In this document: positions 7,572 through 14,997 of the stretch, piece by piece
Layout of the letters: the number at the start of each line of letters is the position of its first letter
How positions within the stretch are numbered: position 1 is the first letter of the stretch
Assembly: GCA_934615235.1 (NCBI GenBank)
Contig: CAKTTL010000038.1
Location: forward strand, 1 to 22,474
DNA from: an uncultured Clostridia bacterium
GTDB taxonomy: Bacteria; Bacillota; Clostridia; Christensenellales; Aristaeellaceae
Length of the DNA: 22,474 bases
Direction: 5' to 3'
Notes under the pieces: model-generated
Seen by the model: only the letters and a program-made list of their open reading frames with translations
Databases searched by the model: none
Told to the model about the DNA's origin: nothing
Translations under genes and position numbers: made by a program

Positions 7572-9344
7572 TTACGCCTCCTTTGCCGCGGATGAAACCG
7601 CCCAGTTTTTCGCGCCGATGTGCGCCTGCCACATGTCCCTGTAGAGCGGACAGGTATCGAGCAGCTGCGCCTGCGTGCCCTCGGCCGCGATGGCTCCGTC
7701 CTCGAGCACGACGATGTTGTCCGCGTTTTTGATCGTGGAAAGGCGATGCGCGATGACCAGCAGCGTCTTGTCCCGGGTGAGCGCGGCGATGCTCTGCTGG
7801 ATTTTGTCTTCGTTTTCGGGGTCGGTGAACGCGGTCGCTTCGTCCAGAATGACGATAGGCGCGTTTTTGAGCATCATGCGGGCGATGGCGATGCGCTGCT
7901 TTTCGCCGCCGGACAGGCGTTTGCCCGCTTCGCCTGCGGGCGTGTCGTATCCCTGCGGCAGCTTTTGAATGAACTCTTCGCACTGCGCCGCGCGGGCGGC
8001 GGCTTTTACTTCTTCGTCCGTCGCGCCGGGATTGCCCAGACGGATGTTTTCCAGCAGCGAGCAGCGGAAGAGGAAGTTATCCTGCGTGACGAAGCTGACA
8101 TACTCCGAAAGCTGGCTCAGCGGCATATCCTTCACGTTTACGCCGCCGATTTCGACGCTGCCGCCGCTGACGTCCCAGAAGCGCGCGATCAGCTTGGCTA
8201 CGGTAGATTTGCCGCCGCCGGAAGGACCGACCAGCGCGGTGAAGCTGCCCTGCGGGAGGGAGAGGTTTACGCCGTGCAGCACCTCATCTTCCACCTTGCC
8301 GGTATACGAGAAGCGGACGTTTTTCAGCTCCACCCCGGTCGAATGAACCGCTGCGCGCGCTTTCGGTTCGGGCAGCTCGGGCATTTCAAGAAATTCCTGC
8401 AGCCCCTTTACGGTGAACTCCACCTGCCGCATGTTTTCGGAGAATACCTCCAGTTTGGCCAGCGAGCCGACCATGGAGATGGAAAGCATTACGGCCAGCG
8501 CCGCAAGCGGCGCCGTAATCATCCCGCGGCTGGCCAGAGAAAGCGCGACGGGCAGCGTGCCGATCAGCGTGGAGGGGAAGAGCGCGAAGCTGAGCTTCAT
8601 GGTAAAATACGTGGAAGACAGCCACTTGACCACGAACGTGCGGAAGTCCGTGATCGCCCTGGCGTATTTTTCATACGACACGCCCGCGCGGCCGAACGCC
8701 TTGATGACCTCGATGCCCTCGATATATTCGACGATCGTGCTGTTCATGTAGGCGTTGGAGCGATCATAGGTCTGGAAATTCTTTCCGCTGATGACCATCG
8801 TCAGCATCATGCAGACCATCGACAGCGGAAACGTTACCAGCGAGGCGAGCGCCAGCCGCCAGTCGATGCATAAAAGCGCGGCGATGCTCACGAGCGGCAG
8901 CACGACGTGCCCCGCGCCCTCGGGGATCATATGCGCCAGCGGCGGTTCGAGGTTTTCAATTTTGTCCACCATCATGCTCTTGATTTCACCGATGGTGTGG
9001 TTTTCCACGTCGCCAAGCGGCGCGTGCAGGAAACGATCCGCCAGGCGAAGCCGCAGCCCTTCCAGCACGTGATACGCCATGTTGTGGGAAACGCCGGTGG
9101 ACAGCGTGGACGCGGCGATCTTGACGGCGTAGGCCGCGAGCGCCCACAGGCACCAGCCGGTGATTTCCGCCGCGCCGGCCGTGCCCGCCGCAAACAGACA
9201 GATGATCCGGTACATGCAGTAAAACGGCGCAAGTCCCGCCGTGACGCTGACCACCGATAAAATGACCGACAACAGCATTTTCTTTTTTTCGCCTTCGGCA
9301 TAGGCGAAAAGCGACTGGATCCAGCTTTTCTTCCGCGTTTTCAT
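7572..9344 (-). CDS. ABC transporter, fused permease-ATPase half-transporter (first of pair)
   Basis: 590 residues with a six-helix exporter-type membrane domain followed by an ATPase domain. Walker A is GPSGGGKST, the Q-loop VTQDNFLF, the signature LSGGEKQR, Walker B IVILDEATA, and the His switch VIAHR. The D-loop reads A-T-A-F-T-D-P-E-N-E where the partner has A-T-A-S-I-D-P-E-N-E, an asymmetry common in heterodimers. Its ATG overlaps the AraC stop (ATGA) and has an AGGAGG site. Both ATPase sites look complete. Likely forms a heterodimer with the next gene; siderophore or other metallophore uptake is suggested by the family resemblance and by the shared candidate operator, but is not shown. 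Confidence 0.9.
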   Translation of the reverse strand: MKTRKKSWIQSLFAYAEGEKKKMLLSVILSVVSVTAGLAPFYCMYRIICLFAAGTAGAAEITGWCLWALAAYAVKIAASTLSTGVSHNMAYHVLEGLRLRLADRFLHAPLGDVENHTIGEIKSMMVDKIENLEPPLAHMIPEGAGHVVLPLVSIAALLCIDWRLALASLVTFPLSMVCMMLTMVISGKNFQTYDRSNAYMNSTIVEYIEGIEVIKAFGRAGVSYEKYARAITDFRTFVVKWLSSTYFTMKLSFALFPSTLIGTLPVALSLASRGMITAPLAALAVMLSISMVGSLAKLEVFSENMRQVEFTVKGLQEFLEMPELPEPKARAAVHSTGVELKNVRFSYTGKVEDEVLHGVNLSLPQGSFTALVGPSGGGKSTVAKLIARFWDVSGGSVEIGGVNVKDMPLSQLSEYVSFVTQDNFLFRCSLLENIRLGNPGATDEEVKAAARAAQCEEFIQKLPQGYDTPAGEAGKRLSGGEKQRIAIARMMLKNAPIVILDEATAFTDPENEDKIQQSIAALTRDKTLLVIAHRLSTIKNADNIVVLEDGAIAAEGTQAQLLDTCPLYRDMWQAHIGAKNWAVSSAAKEA

Positions 9345-10201
9345 TCTTTGCCTCCTCTTTCCATGCGGTATTCCGAGGGCGTCATGCCCATCGTCCGGCG
9401 AAACGCGGCCGCGAATTTGCTGGCGCTGTCATAGCCCACGCAGCAGCCGACGTCGGCGATGCTCTTTGTCCTGTCGCACGTGAGCATTTCCGCCGCGCGA
9501 TTCATGCGGCAGGTTGTCACCCACGCGCCGATGGACGAGCCTGTGACCGCCTGAAAGCATTTTTTCATGCTGGTCAGCGGGAAGCTGAACTGCCGGGCCA
9601 GCGCCTCCTGCGGAATATCCTGCGCGAGATGTTCGGCCAGAAAATACTGAACCGCCCGCACTTTTTCTACCTGCGTGCGGTAAAAATAGGCGCGCGCCGT
9701 CTCGTTCCGCGGCGGCTCCATGGCCTGCAGATACAGCAGCAGATCCAGAATTTTCGTGCGGAAATACGGCAGCCGTATCGTCTGCGGAACCTGATACATT
9801 TCGCCGAAGATATGCTCCATCATCGAAACGTCGTGGATCACCCATGGATACGCGCTCGGCGCAAACTTGCGGACGATCAGATCCACATCGATCGCAAACG
9901 CCTGCAGTTCGGTCTGAAACGCTTTTCGCGCCGCCGCCAGTTCAATGCCAACGGTCAGTCCGTGATAGTGTCCCGTCGGGAAAATGAACCGTCCCGTGTG
10001 ATGCAGCCGGCGGTCCAGCTTCATATCTCCGGCGTGCATGTACGCCACGGCGTTTTCCGCCGCCGCGTATTCGAGCCGCCCTTCGCGGCAATGGTCGATC
10101 GCCAGCAGATCCGCTGCGGGGACGAAGCTGGAATCGAAATATTCCATATGAAAATCATTATAATTGAGCGCTACGCCCGGAAAGACCATGTAGCAGGTCA
10201 T
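9341..10201 (-). CDS. AraC-family transcriptional regulator
   Basis: The C-terminal ~100 residues carry the two helix-turn-helix units (QEALARQFSFPLTSMKKCF, then IADVGCCVGYDSASKFAAAFR, ending in the family-typical MTPSEYR). The N-terminal part is a ligand-sensing domain without a clear name. The coordinates use ATG 10201, but the frame stays open another 36 codons upstream (to the TGA at 10310-10312). That stretch is protein-like, and a perfect AGGAGGTGA site sits at 10311-10319 with no in-frame ATG, GTG or TTG after it. The real start is probably upstream, at an ACG (10301-10303) or at a mutated or misread ATG. It likely activates the adjacent ABC pair in response to their substrate, and may also be autoregulated through the palindrome at 10325-10341. 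Confidence 0.85.
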   Translation of the reverse strand: MTCYMVFPGVALNYNDFHMEYFDSSFVPAADLLAIDHCREGRLEYAAAENAVAYMHAGDMKLDRRLHHTGRFIFPTGHYHGLTVGIELAAARKAFQTELQAFAIDVDLIVRKFAPSAYPWVIHDVSMMEHIFGEMYQVPQTIRLPYFRTKILDLLLYLQAMEPPRNETARAYFYRTQVEKVRAVQYFLAEHLAQDIPQEALARQFSFPLTSMKKCFQAVTGSSIGAWVTTCRMNRAAEMLTCDRTKSIADVGCCVGYDSASKFAAAFRRTMGMTPSEYRMERGGKE

Positions 10202-10324
10202 TGTGCCGTCGCCGGATTCGTTGCGAAACTGCCAGACGGCGCATTCGGCGCTCTGCGCCAGTAAAAGCGCGCCGGGCGGAGGCGTGATCGTAGGGCCGGC
10301 CGTATGCGTTCACCTCCTCAAAAC

Positions 10325-10341
10325 GGTTAATTGCGTTTAAC
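10325..10341. promoter_or_regulatory. GGTTA-N7-TTAAC palindrome, candidate operator (copy 4)
   Basis: GGTTAATTGCGTTTAAC differs from the other three copies by TTAAC in place of CTAAC, but keeps a perfect GTTAA/TTAAC pair at the same 6-base spacing. On the minus strand it lies directly after the predicted promoter (10350-10378), at about the transcription start. That is a position where a bound dimer would block initiation of the AraC/ABC operon. Confidence 0.45.
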
Positions 10342-10349
10342 TTGAAGAC

Positions 10350-10378
10350 ATTCTACATGATTTCGCCCCTTCTGTCTA
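10350..10378 (-). promoter_or_regulatory. predicted promoter of the AraC/ABC operon
   Basis: On the minus strand: TAGACA (10373-10378), a 17-base spacer, then TAGAAT (10350-10355). Each hexamer is one or two bases from consensus. The predicted start falls at about 10343, next to the palindrome at 10325-10341 and about 25 bases before the AGGAGGTGA ribosome binding site. Confidence 0.5.
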
Positions 10379-10445
10379 TCCCGATTGGACGCGGACGCTC
10401 CGAATCGCCGGCAAAATTTCACGGCGGGCGGGTGCGGAGATTTCA

Positions 10446-10480
10446 GGAAAAATAAAAAGCGCTCCGAAAAATCGGAGCGC
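10446..10480 (-). terminator. Rho-independent terminator of the lipoprotein gene
   Basis: GCGCTCCGA and TCGGAGCGC (10459-10467 and 10472-10480) form a perfect 9-bp stem with a four-base loop. Read on the minus strand it is followed by TTTTTATTTTT. It lies 36 bases beyond the stop of the lipoprotein gene at 10517. Confidence 0.85.
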
Positions 10481-10516
10481 AGGAAGAAGCGGATGCCGCC
10501 GTTTGGCAGGAGAGAA

Positions 10517-11257
10517 TTACAGTTCCTCTACGGTTGTTCTGAATTCGCGGTATACGTTTTCATAATCCGCGTTATACGACGCGGGGCAGATATAGCGCAG
10601 CTGATACAGCTTCCTGTTTCGCGGCACGACGAGGATTCTTCCGCGCGTGCGGAGCGTTCCGCCGTTTTCATCCACCGGCATGTCGATCCAGTAGGTGACG
10701 TACGAGCCCGCTTCGCCGAGCATTCTGTTTTCCGCCTTGGAGGAAACTTCCAGCTGCGGATAGCTCGAGCGAATCTGGCTGATGACGCTGTCCAACTCCG
10801 CCGTTGCGTCGCTGAGCGTCTGCAGGCTGGAATAGGTGTTGACGACGATCGTCAGCGAGCTGGCGAAGCCGTCGTGCGCCTCCGAGTCCGGTTCGGTAAA
10901 AACGAGCGCGTTGCTGCTGCCTTCTATGCTTGAAGCCGTCCAGCTTGCGGGCACGTTGAACTGAATGCCCAGCTGCTGAGAAACGTACTGCACGAAGTTA
11001 AACGTCAGCGGCGGACGCGTCGGCTCGTCGATGGGGTGAATCAGCAGCGGCGTCGCGCCGTCGGACGGCATTTCAACCGCAATATCGAACGTGCGCGGCG
11101 TGATTGTCGGCTCGGGAGTCCAGGGAACCTCCGTCGGGATGGGGGGCGCCGTTTCCGGCGGCTCGGTCGGTTCGGCGGGCTGTTTTTGCGCGGCGCAGCC
11201 GCCGAGCAAAGCGGCCGCCAGCATCAGGGGGAGAATTCGTTTCAGCGTTGCGTTCAT
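10517..11257 (-). CDS. proline-rich lipoprotein of unknown function
   Basis: 246 residues from ATG 11257, which has an AGGAG site 8 bases upstream; the longer in-frame extension reads through the upstream phosphatase and is not credible. A lysine-arginine N-tip, hydrophobic stretch and lipobox L-L-G-G-C indicate a type II signal peptide with lipidation at about Cys20. A flexible region rich in Pro, Thr and Glu follows (to about residue 55). The folded remainder (about 160 residues) contains YVSQQLGIQFNVPASW and a late EYENVYREF-like helix. It resembles the PsbP/DUF-type domains of clostridial lipoproteins, but I do not recognise a specific family. It is surface-anchored. Its start overlaps the stop of the PAP2 gene (ATGA), so it is the second gene of that unit. 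Confidence 0.8.
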   Translation of the reverse strand: MNATLKRILPLMLAAALLGGCAAQKQPAEPTEPPETAPPIPTEVPWTPEPTITPRTFDIAVEMPSDGATPLLIHPIDEPTRPPLTFNFVQYVSQQLGIQFNVPASWTASSIEGSSNALVFTEPDSEAHDGFASSLTIVVNTYSSLQTLSDATAELDSVISQIRSSYPQLEVSSKAENRMLGEAGSYVTYWIDMPVDENGGTLRTRGRILVVPRNRKLYQLRYICPASYNADYENVYREFRTTVEEL

Positions 11258-11798
11258 CCGGCGCTCCTTTCCACCGCGCGGAGGCGGAACGCACGGTTCA
11301 CTCCGGCGGCAATCGCAAGACCCAAAACGACGGACGCCAGAACGTCGCTGGGAAAATGGACAAACAGATACAGGCGCGAAAGCGCGATCAGCGAGGCCAG
11401 CGCAATGGCGGCGAAACAAACCGCCGGTCTGCCCGCGCAAGGCAAGACGCGCCGATTACCGAGGCGAGCGTGTGCCCGGAGGGAAAGGAATAGTCCGTCG
11501 GCAGGGGAATGAGCAGCGGCACATCGGGACGCAGCCAGCAGGGGCGCGAACGCGCCACCAGATTTTTCAGCGCAAGGTTTCCAATCAGCGCGCCGCATCC
11601 CAGCGCGCACAGCATTGCAATGCCCTGACGGCGGTATTTTCTCGTGGTGATCAGAAAAAGCGCCGCCAGAATCCAGATAAACCCGCCGTCGCCAAGATGG
11701 GTCAGCGCCGGCATAATCGCGTCGAGAAGTTCGCAGGAAAGCGCCGCGCGGATCCAGTCGAGCACGGCCCAGTCCAGGCTTTGAATGATCGTCGGCAT
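11254..11798 (-). pseudogene. PAP2-family membrane phosphatase, frameshifted
   Basis: The frame starting at ATG 11798 (GGAGG upstream, 6 bases after a non-spaced ATG) encodes hydrophobic helices, phosphatase motif 1 (KNLVARSRP) and motif 2 (FPSGHT). The third motif (ALSRLYLFVHFPSD) lies in a different frame, which runs to a TGA at 11254-11256. The switch falls at about 11412-11422, in a stretch reading GTTTGTTTCG on the minus strand. A one-base loss in the gene, or a sequencing error, explains it. With the frame restored, the protein would be a five- to six-helix PAP2 enzyme of about 180 residues. These dephosphorylate lipid phosphates such as undecaprenyl pyrophosphate or phosphatidic acid. 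It overlaps the lipoprotein gene start. Confidence 0.8.
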
Positions 11799-11814
11799 GT
11801 TCATCCTCCGGTTA

Positions 11815-12138
11815 GGGTGTATCTGAAAAATTCCCTGAGGCGCCATCACGGCGTCTTTTCCGCCATTTCCGCGTCGGAAAGCTTGGGGCAATCCCGCACA
11901 ATATCGTGCAAAGGCTGACGGACGCCTTTACGCCGTCTGCTGCTTGCAGCTTTCTTGACGTACCACCGGTACGCCTTCGAAATCTGCAATTCGCATCCGA
12001 CGCAAATCCATCTCGTCATCCTTCACGCGAATTATGCGGTATTGCCCCCGATTTAGCACCACTAAACCTTCGATTTCCCTCCTTGAACTGACGAAAAAAC
12101 TGCTCGTGCTGTCGCCTCTTCCTTTTTCAGATACACCC
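11815..12138. mobile_element. 324-bp composite miniature element
   Basis: It has the same termini as the 160-bp element (GGGTGTATCTGAAAAA and its complement), with TA on both sides (11813-11814 and 12139-12140). The left 70 and right 90 bases match the short copy. The extra 164 bases (11885-12048) form an internal segment with its own inverted termini. No transposase is encoded. The element separates the divergent PAP2 and glycosyltransferase genes and abuts the latter's truncated 5' end. Confidence 0.88.
11885..12048. repeat. 164-bp internal segment with its own inverted repeats
   Basis: It begins GGGGCAAT-C-CCGCA-C-AAT and ends with the complement of GGGGCAAT-A-CCGCA-T-AAT, an imperfect inverted repeat of about 36 bases. 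Inside are small dyads such as GTACC...GGTAC, GACGG...CCGTC and GCTGC..GCAGC. Its removal leaves exactly the 160-bp element, with no target duplication visible. It may be a second element nested in the first, or the original interior lost from the short copy. Confidence 0.7.
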
Positions 12139-12140
12139 TA

Positions 12141-13127
12141 AGTGTGCTTTGTTTTGCCCTGAAGGAGAAGAATTACGCCGTCGTCGTTGTGGACGACGGG
12201 AGCGGAGAGCGGTATTCGCAGATTTTTCAGACGGTGCGGCCGTGCGCGAAGGTGATTTTGTACACGCCCAACCGCAGCAAGGGCGCGGCGCTGAAGGCGG
12301 GGCTGGAGTATGTTCAGCATGTCGCGGCCCCCGGCGACGTCGTCGTGACCGCCGATGCGGACGGCCAGCATCGCCCCGAGGATATCGAGAAGACCGTGCG
12401 CGCCGCGCAGGCGGAACCGTCCGCGCTGACGCTGGGCAGCCGCGCGTTTACGGGAAAGGTGCCGCTCAAGAGCCGCGTCGGCAACGGGATTACGCGCATG
12501 GTTTTCAGCGCGATTGCGCGCCGCAGGGTTCGCGATACGCAGACCGGCCTGCGCGCGTTTTCCTGCGCGATGATTCCGTTTATGCTGGGCGTTCACGGCG
12601 AACGGTACGAATACGAGATGAACGTGCTCCTTGCCTGCGCGCGGCGGAATATTCCCATTCGCGAAGTGGAAATTGAAACGGTCTATATCGACGGAAACGC
12701 GTCGTCGCATTTTCATCCGGTTCGCGACGCATGGCGGATTTATCGCGAGATTTTCGCCTTCGCCGCGTCGTCCTTCGCGGGCTTTCTGACGGATTACGGC
12801 CTGTTCAGCCTGCTTTCGGCGCTGCTGGGGAGCGCGCTGCTGCCGCTGTGCAACGTGCTGGCGCGCATCGTCAGCGCAAGCGTGAACTACGCGCTCAACC
12901 GCCGGTATGTTTTCCGTGATAAAAACAGCGTGATGCAGTCCGCACCGCGCTACGCGCTGCTCGCCGGTGCGATTCTCTGCGCGAATACGCTGATTCTGAT
13001 GCTGCTCGCGGACGTTCTGCATCTGAACCGCTACGCCGCGAAGCTGGCGACCGAGGCGCTGCTGTTCCTCGTCAGCTGGATGGTGCAGAAATACGCGGTC
13101 TTTGCGGGAAAGCCGCAGACCCGCTGA
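12141..13127 (+). pseudogene. GT2 glycosyltransferase with C-terminal GtrA domain, 5'-truncated
   Basis: The GT-A catalytic part shows VVDDGS, the TADADGQHRPED motif (metal and sugar-nucleotide binding), LGSR and the acceptor-side YEYEMNVL region. The last ~120 residues are a four-helix GtrA domain (FAGFLTDYGLFSLLSALLG onward). The family normally opens with about 20 more residues forming the first beta strand (LIPAY-type). Here family-like sequence begins only a few codons after the miniature element, at ALKEKNYAVVVVDDGSG. The only start, GTG 12144, has no ribosome binding site. The missing 5' piece is not found on the other side of the element, so a rearrangement rather than simple insertion is likely. 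An intact version would make polyprenyl-phosphate sugars for surface glycan decoration. Confidence 0.75.
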
Positions 13128-13163
13128 AGGAACGAAGCGGCCAACGCACAAAAAGGTGCGTAC

Positions 13164-13192
13164 TTTACGCCGGGGCGATTCAGTGCTATTGT
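13164..13192 (+). promoter_or_regulatory. possible promoter of the macrodomain-sirtuin operon
   Basis: TTTACG (13164-13169), 17 bases, TATTGT (13187-13192). Each hexamer departs from consensus at two positions. The following leader contains a perfect GCGGCGC-TT-GCGCCGC hairpin (13226-13241). The GTTAR-N6-YTAAC palindrome is absent here. Confidence 0.35.
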
Positions 13193-13269
13193 ATGTCCGG
13201 AAGGCGGGTGCGGCAGGCCGAAAAAGCGGCGCTTGCGCCGCGCAGAACGGACGAAGAAGAGGACGAGGC

Positions 13270-14049
13270 ATGAATCAGGAGGAACGGCGGAGGTATCTGA
13301 TTCGGGCGCTTCTGGATGAAGACCCGCGCTATCGCGACTGGGGCGTTCCGGAAGACCCGGACGAACAGCGCCGGCTTTTGCGCGGGCTGATGAATATCCG
13401 CCTGCCTGCGCCCTGCAGCGCGCGGTTTTTGCAGACGCAGGACGAATACCTCAGGCAGGCGCTTGCGGAGCGGGGCGTGACGGACGCTGAAACGCTTGTC
13501 CCTGTGCGGCCGGGGCTCTGCCTGTGGCAGGGCGATATTACCACGCTGCGCTGCGACGCGATCGTCAACGCCGCCAACTCCGGCATGACCGGCTGTTACG
13601 CGCCCAATCACGGCTGCATCGATAACGCGATTCACACGTATGCGGGCGTGCAGCTGCGGCTGGCCTGCGCGGAAATAATGGAAAGGCAGGGGCGGCCCGA
13701 GCCGGCCGGACGGGCGAAAATTATGCCCGCGTTCAACCTGCCCTGCCGCTGGGTGCTGCATACCGTCGGGCCGGTCGTCGCCGGGCGCGCGAGCGCGCGG
13801 GATTGCGCGCTGCTGGCGGACTGCTATCGCGCCTGTCTGACGCTGGCGGCGGAGCATGAACTGCAGAGCGTGGCGTTCTGCTGCATTTCGACGGGCGAAT
13901 TCCATTTTCCAAACGAACGGGCGGCGGAAATCGCGGTCGAGACGGTGCAGACGTTCCTCCGGCAGCCGACGAGCGTAAAAAAGGTGATTTTCAATGTTTT
14001 CAAGGATATCGACAGAAAAATCTATGAACGGCTGCTCCGGGCAGATTGA
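13270..14049 (+). CDS. Zn-type macrodomain protein ADP-ribosyl hydrolase
   Basis: 259 residues from ATG 13270. An N-terminal helical extension of about 75 residues precedes the macrodomain, which begins at LWQGDITTLRCDAIVNAAN. The loop N103-S-G-M-T-G-C109-Y-A-P-N-H114-G-C116 carries the Cys-His-Cys zinc site seen in macrodomains linked to class M sirtuins. The substrate-binding GEFHFPN segment follows later. Such enzymes remove ADP-ribose from protein side chains. The gene overlaps the downstream sirtuin by 56 bases, matching the known macrodomain-SirTM operon. In characterised operons the target is a lipoylated GcvH-like carrier, which is not in this window. Confidence 0.9.
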   Translation: MNQEERRRYLIRALLDEDPRYRDWGVPEDPDEQRRLLRGLMNIRLPAPCSARFLQTQDEYLRQALAERGVTDAETLVPVRPGLCLWQGDITTLRCDAIVNAANSGMTGCYAPNHGCIDNAIHTYAGVQLRLACAEIMERQGRPEPAGRAKIMPAFNLPCRWVLHTVGPVVAGRASARDCALLADCYRACLTLAAEHELQSVAFCCISTGEFHFPNERAAEIAVETVQTFLRQPTSVKKVIFNVFKDIDRKIYERLLRAD

Positions 14050-14884
14050 GCGGCTGGCCAGGGCGCTCGGCGAGGTCGACGCGGTCGTTGTCGGCGCGGG
14101 CGCCGGATTGTCCACATCGGCCGGGTTCGTTTATTCCGGCGCGCGCTTCAGCGCGAATTTTGCCGATTTCGAAGCGAAATATGGCTTCCATGACATGTAT
14201 ACCGGCGGCTTTTATCCGTTCCCGTCCCGCGAGGAGTTCTGGGCGTACTGGAGCCGGTATATTCTGCTCAACCGCTATCAGGACGCGCCCAGACCCGTAT
14301 ACGCGGAGCTTCTCCGGCTGCTGGCGGGAAAGGATTATTTCGTTCTCACCACCAACGTCGATCACTGTTTTCAGAAGGCGGGCTTCGATAAAAAGCGCCT
14401 GTTCTACACGCAGGGCGATTACGGACTCTTTCAGTGCTCCGAGCCCTGCTGCCGGGAAACGTGGGATAATGAGGCGATCGTACGGGAGATGGCTGCGCGG
14501 CAGAAGGAGATGCGCGTGCCGGCCGAGCTGCTGCCCGTCTGCCCGCGGTGCGGCAGGCCGCTGACGATGAACCTGCGCTCGGACGATAAATTCGTCGAAG
14601 ACGCGGGGTGGCACGCCGCGGCGGAGCGATATGAGAACTTCCTCCGGACGCGCCGAAGGGGCAGGGTGCTTTTCCTCGAGCTGGGCGTGGGGTACAACAC
14701 GCCGGGAATTATCAAATATCCCTTCTGGCAGATGACGGCCGCGAACCCGGACGCCGTTTATGCCTGCGTCAATCAGGGCGAGGCCTTCTGCCCGCGGGAT
14801 ATCGATTCGCAGGCGATCTGCATCGATGGGGACATCGGCGAAAGCATACGGGCCGCCGGCGGGTTTTCAAGCCAGGCGAATTGA
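13994..14884 (+). CDS. class M sirtuin (SirTM), protein ADP-ribosyltransferase
   Basis: 296 residues. The NAD-binding motif is G34-A-G-A-G-L-S, N121-V-D-H124 follows, and the YTQGDYGLFQC segment has Gln140 where deacetylating sirtuins have the catalytic His, a mark of the class M group. Zinc-type cysteines appear in CSEPCC and CPRCG. LELGVGYNTPGIIKYPFW is the C-terminal NAD-site segment. The start at ATG 13994 is chosen for AAGGTGA 7 bases upstream; ATG 14024 has no such site. It lies inside the end of the macrodomain gene, so the two are translationally coupled. The pair writes and erases ADP-ribose on a target, in known systems linked to redox stress. Confidence 0.9.
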   Translation: MFSRISTEKSMNGCSGQIERLARALGEVDAVVVGAGAGLSTSAGFVYSGARFSANFADFEAKYGFHDMYTGGFYPFPSREEFWAYWSRYILLNRYQDAPRPVYAELLRLLAGKDYFVLTTNVDHCFQKAGFDKKRLFYTQGDYGLFQCSEPCCRETWDNEAIVREMAARQKEMRVPAELLPVCPRCGRPLTMNLRSDDKFVEDAGWHAAAERYENFLRTRRRGRVLFLELGVGYNTPGIIKYPFWQMTAANPDAVYACVNQGEAFCPRDIDSQAICIDGDIGESIRAAGGFSSQAN

Positions 14885-14927
14885 TTTCGGCGCGCTTGCG
14901 CGCGGCAAAAAACCCTCGACGCATTTC

Positions 14928-14955
14928 TTGACAAAGGAACGCATTGTGATAAAAT
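14928..14955 (+). promoter_or_regulatory. strong predicted promoter of the P-type ATPase operon
   Basis: A consensus TTGACA (14928-14933), 16-base spacer and TAAAAT (14950-14955) in the context GTGATAAAATAA, nearly the same -10 context as at 181-193. Transcription should begin near 14962, at the foot of the hairpin 14960-14984. Confidence 0.7.
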
Positions 14956-14959
14956 AAGA

Positions 14960-14991
14960 AACGGTAAGGGATGCCCTTACCGTTCTTTTCT
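14960..14991 (+). terminator. perfect 11-bp hairpin with T-rich tail at the transcript start
   Basis: AACGGTAAGGG, loop ATG, CCCTTACCGTT, then CTTTTCT. It can terminate read-through from the sirtuin gene. Because it begins at the predicted start of the ATPase transcript, it may instead attenuate, protect the 5' end, or act as a palindromic DNA site. Confidence 0.6.
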
Positions 14992-14997
14992 ACGAAC

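Noticed and set aside
6207..8873. Long plus-strand frames opposite the two ABC genes
   Set aside because: Shadow frames of two intact ABC half-transporters; no ribosome binding sites or recognisable domains.
11811..11827. GGTTAGGGTGTATCTGA as another copy of the candidate operator
   Set aside because: It has the left half by chance, from the element end joined to its flank, and no YTAAC at the right spacing.
11815..12138. CRISPR array or riboswitch in the long gene-free stretch
   Set aside because: The repeats are inverted, not regularly spaced direct repeats; the termini and TA flanks identify a miniature element.
12138..13271. Long minus-strand open frame opposite the glycosyltransferase
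   Set aside because: The plus strand shows clear GT2 and GtrA motifs; the antisense frame is an Arg/His-rich shadow typical of GC-rich DNA.
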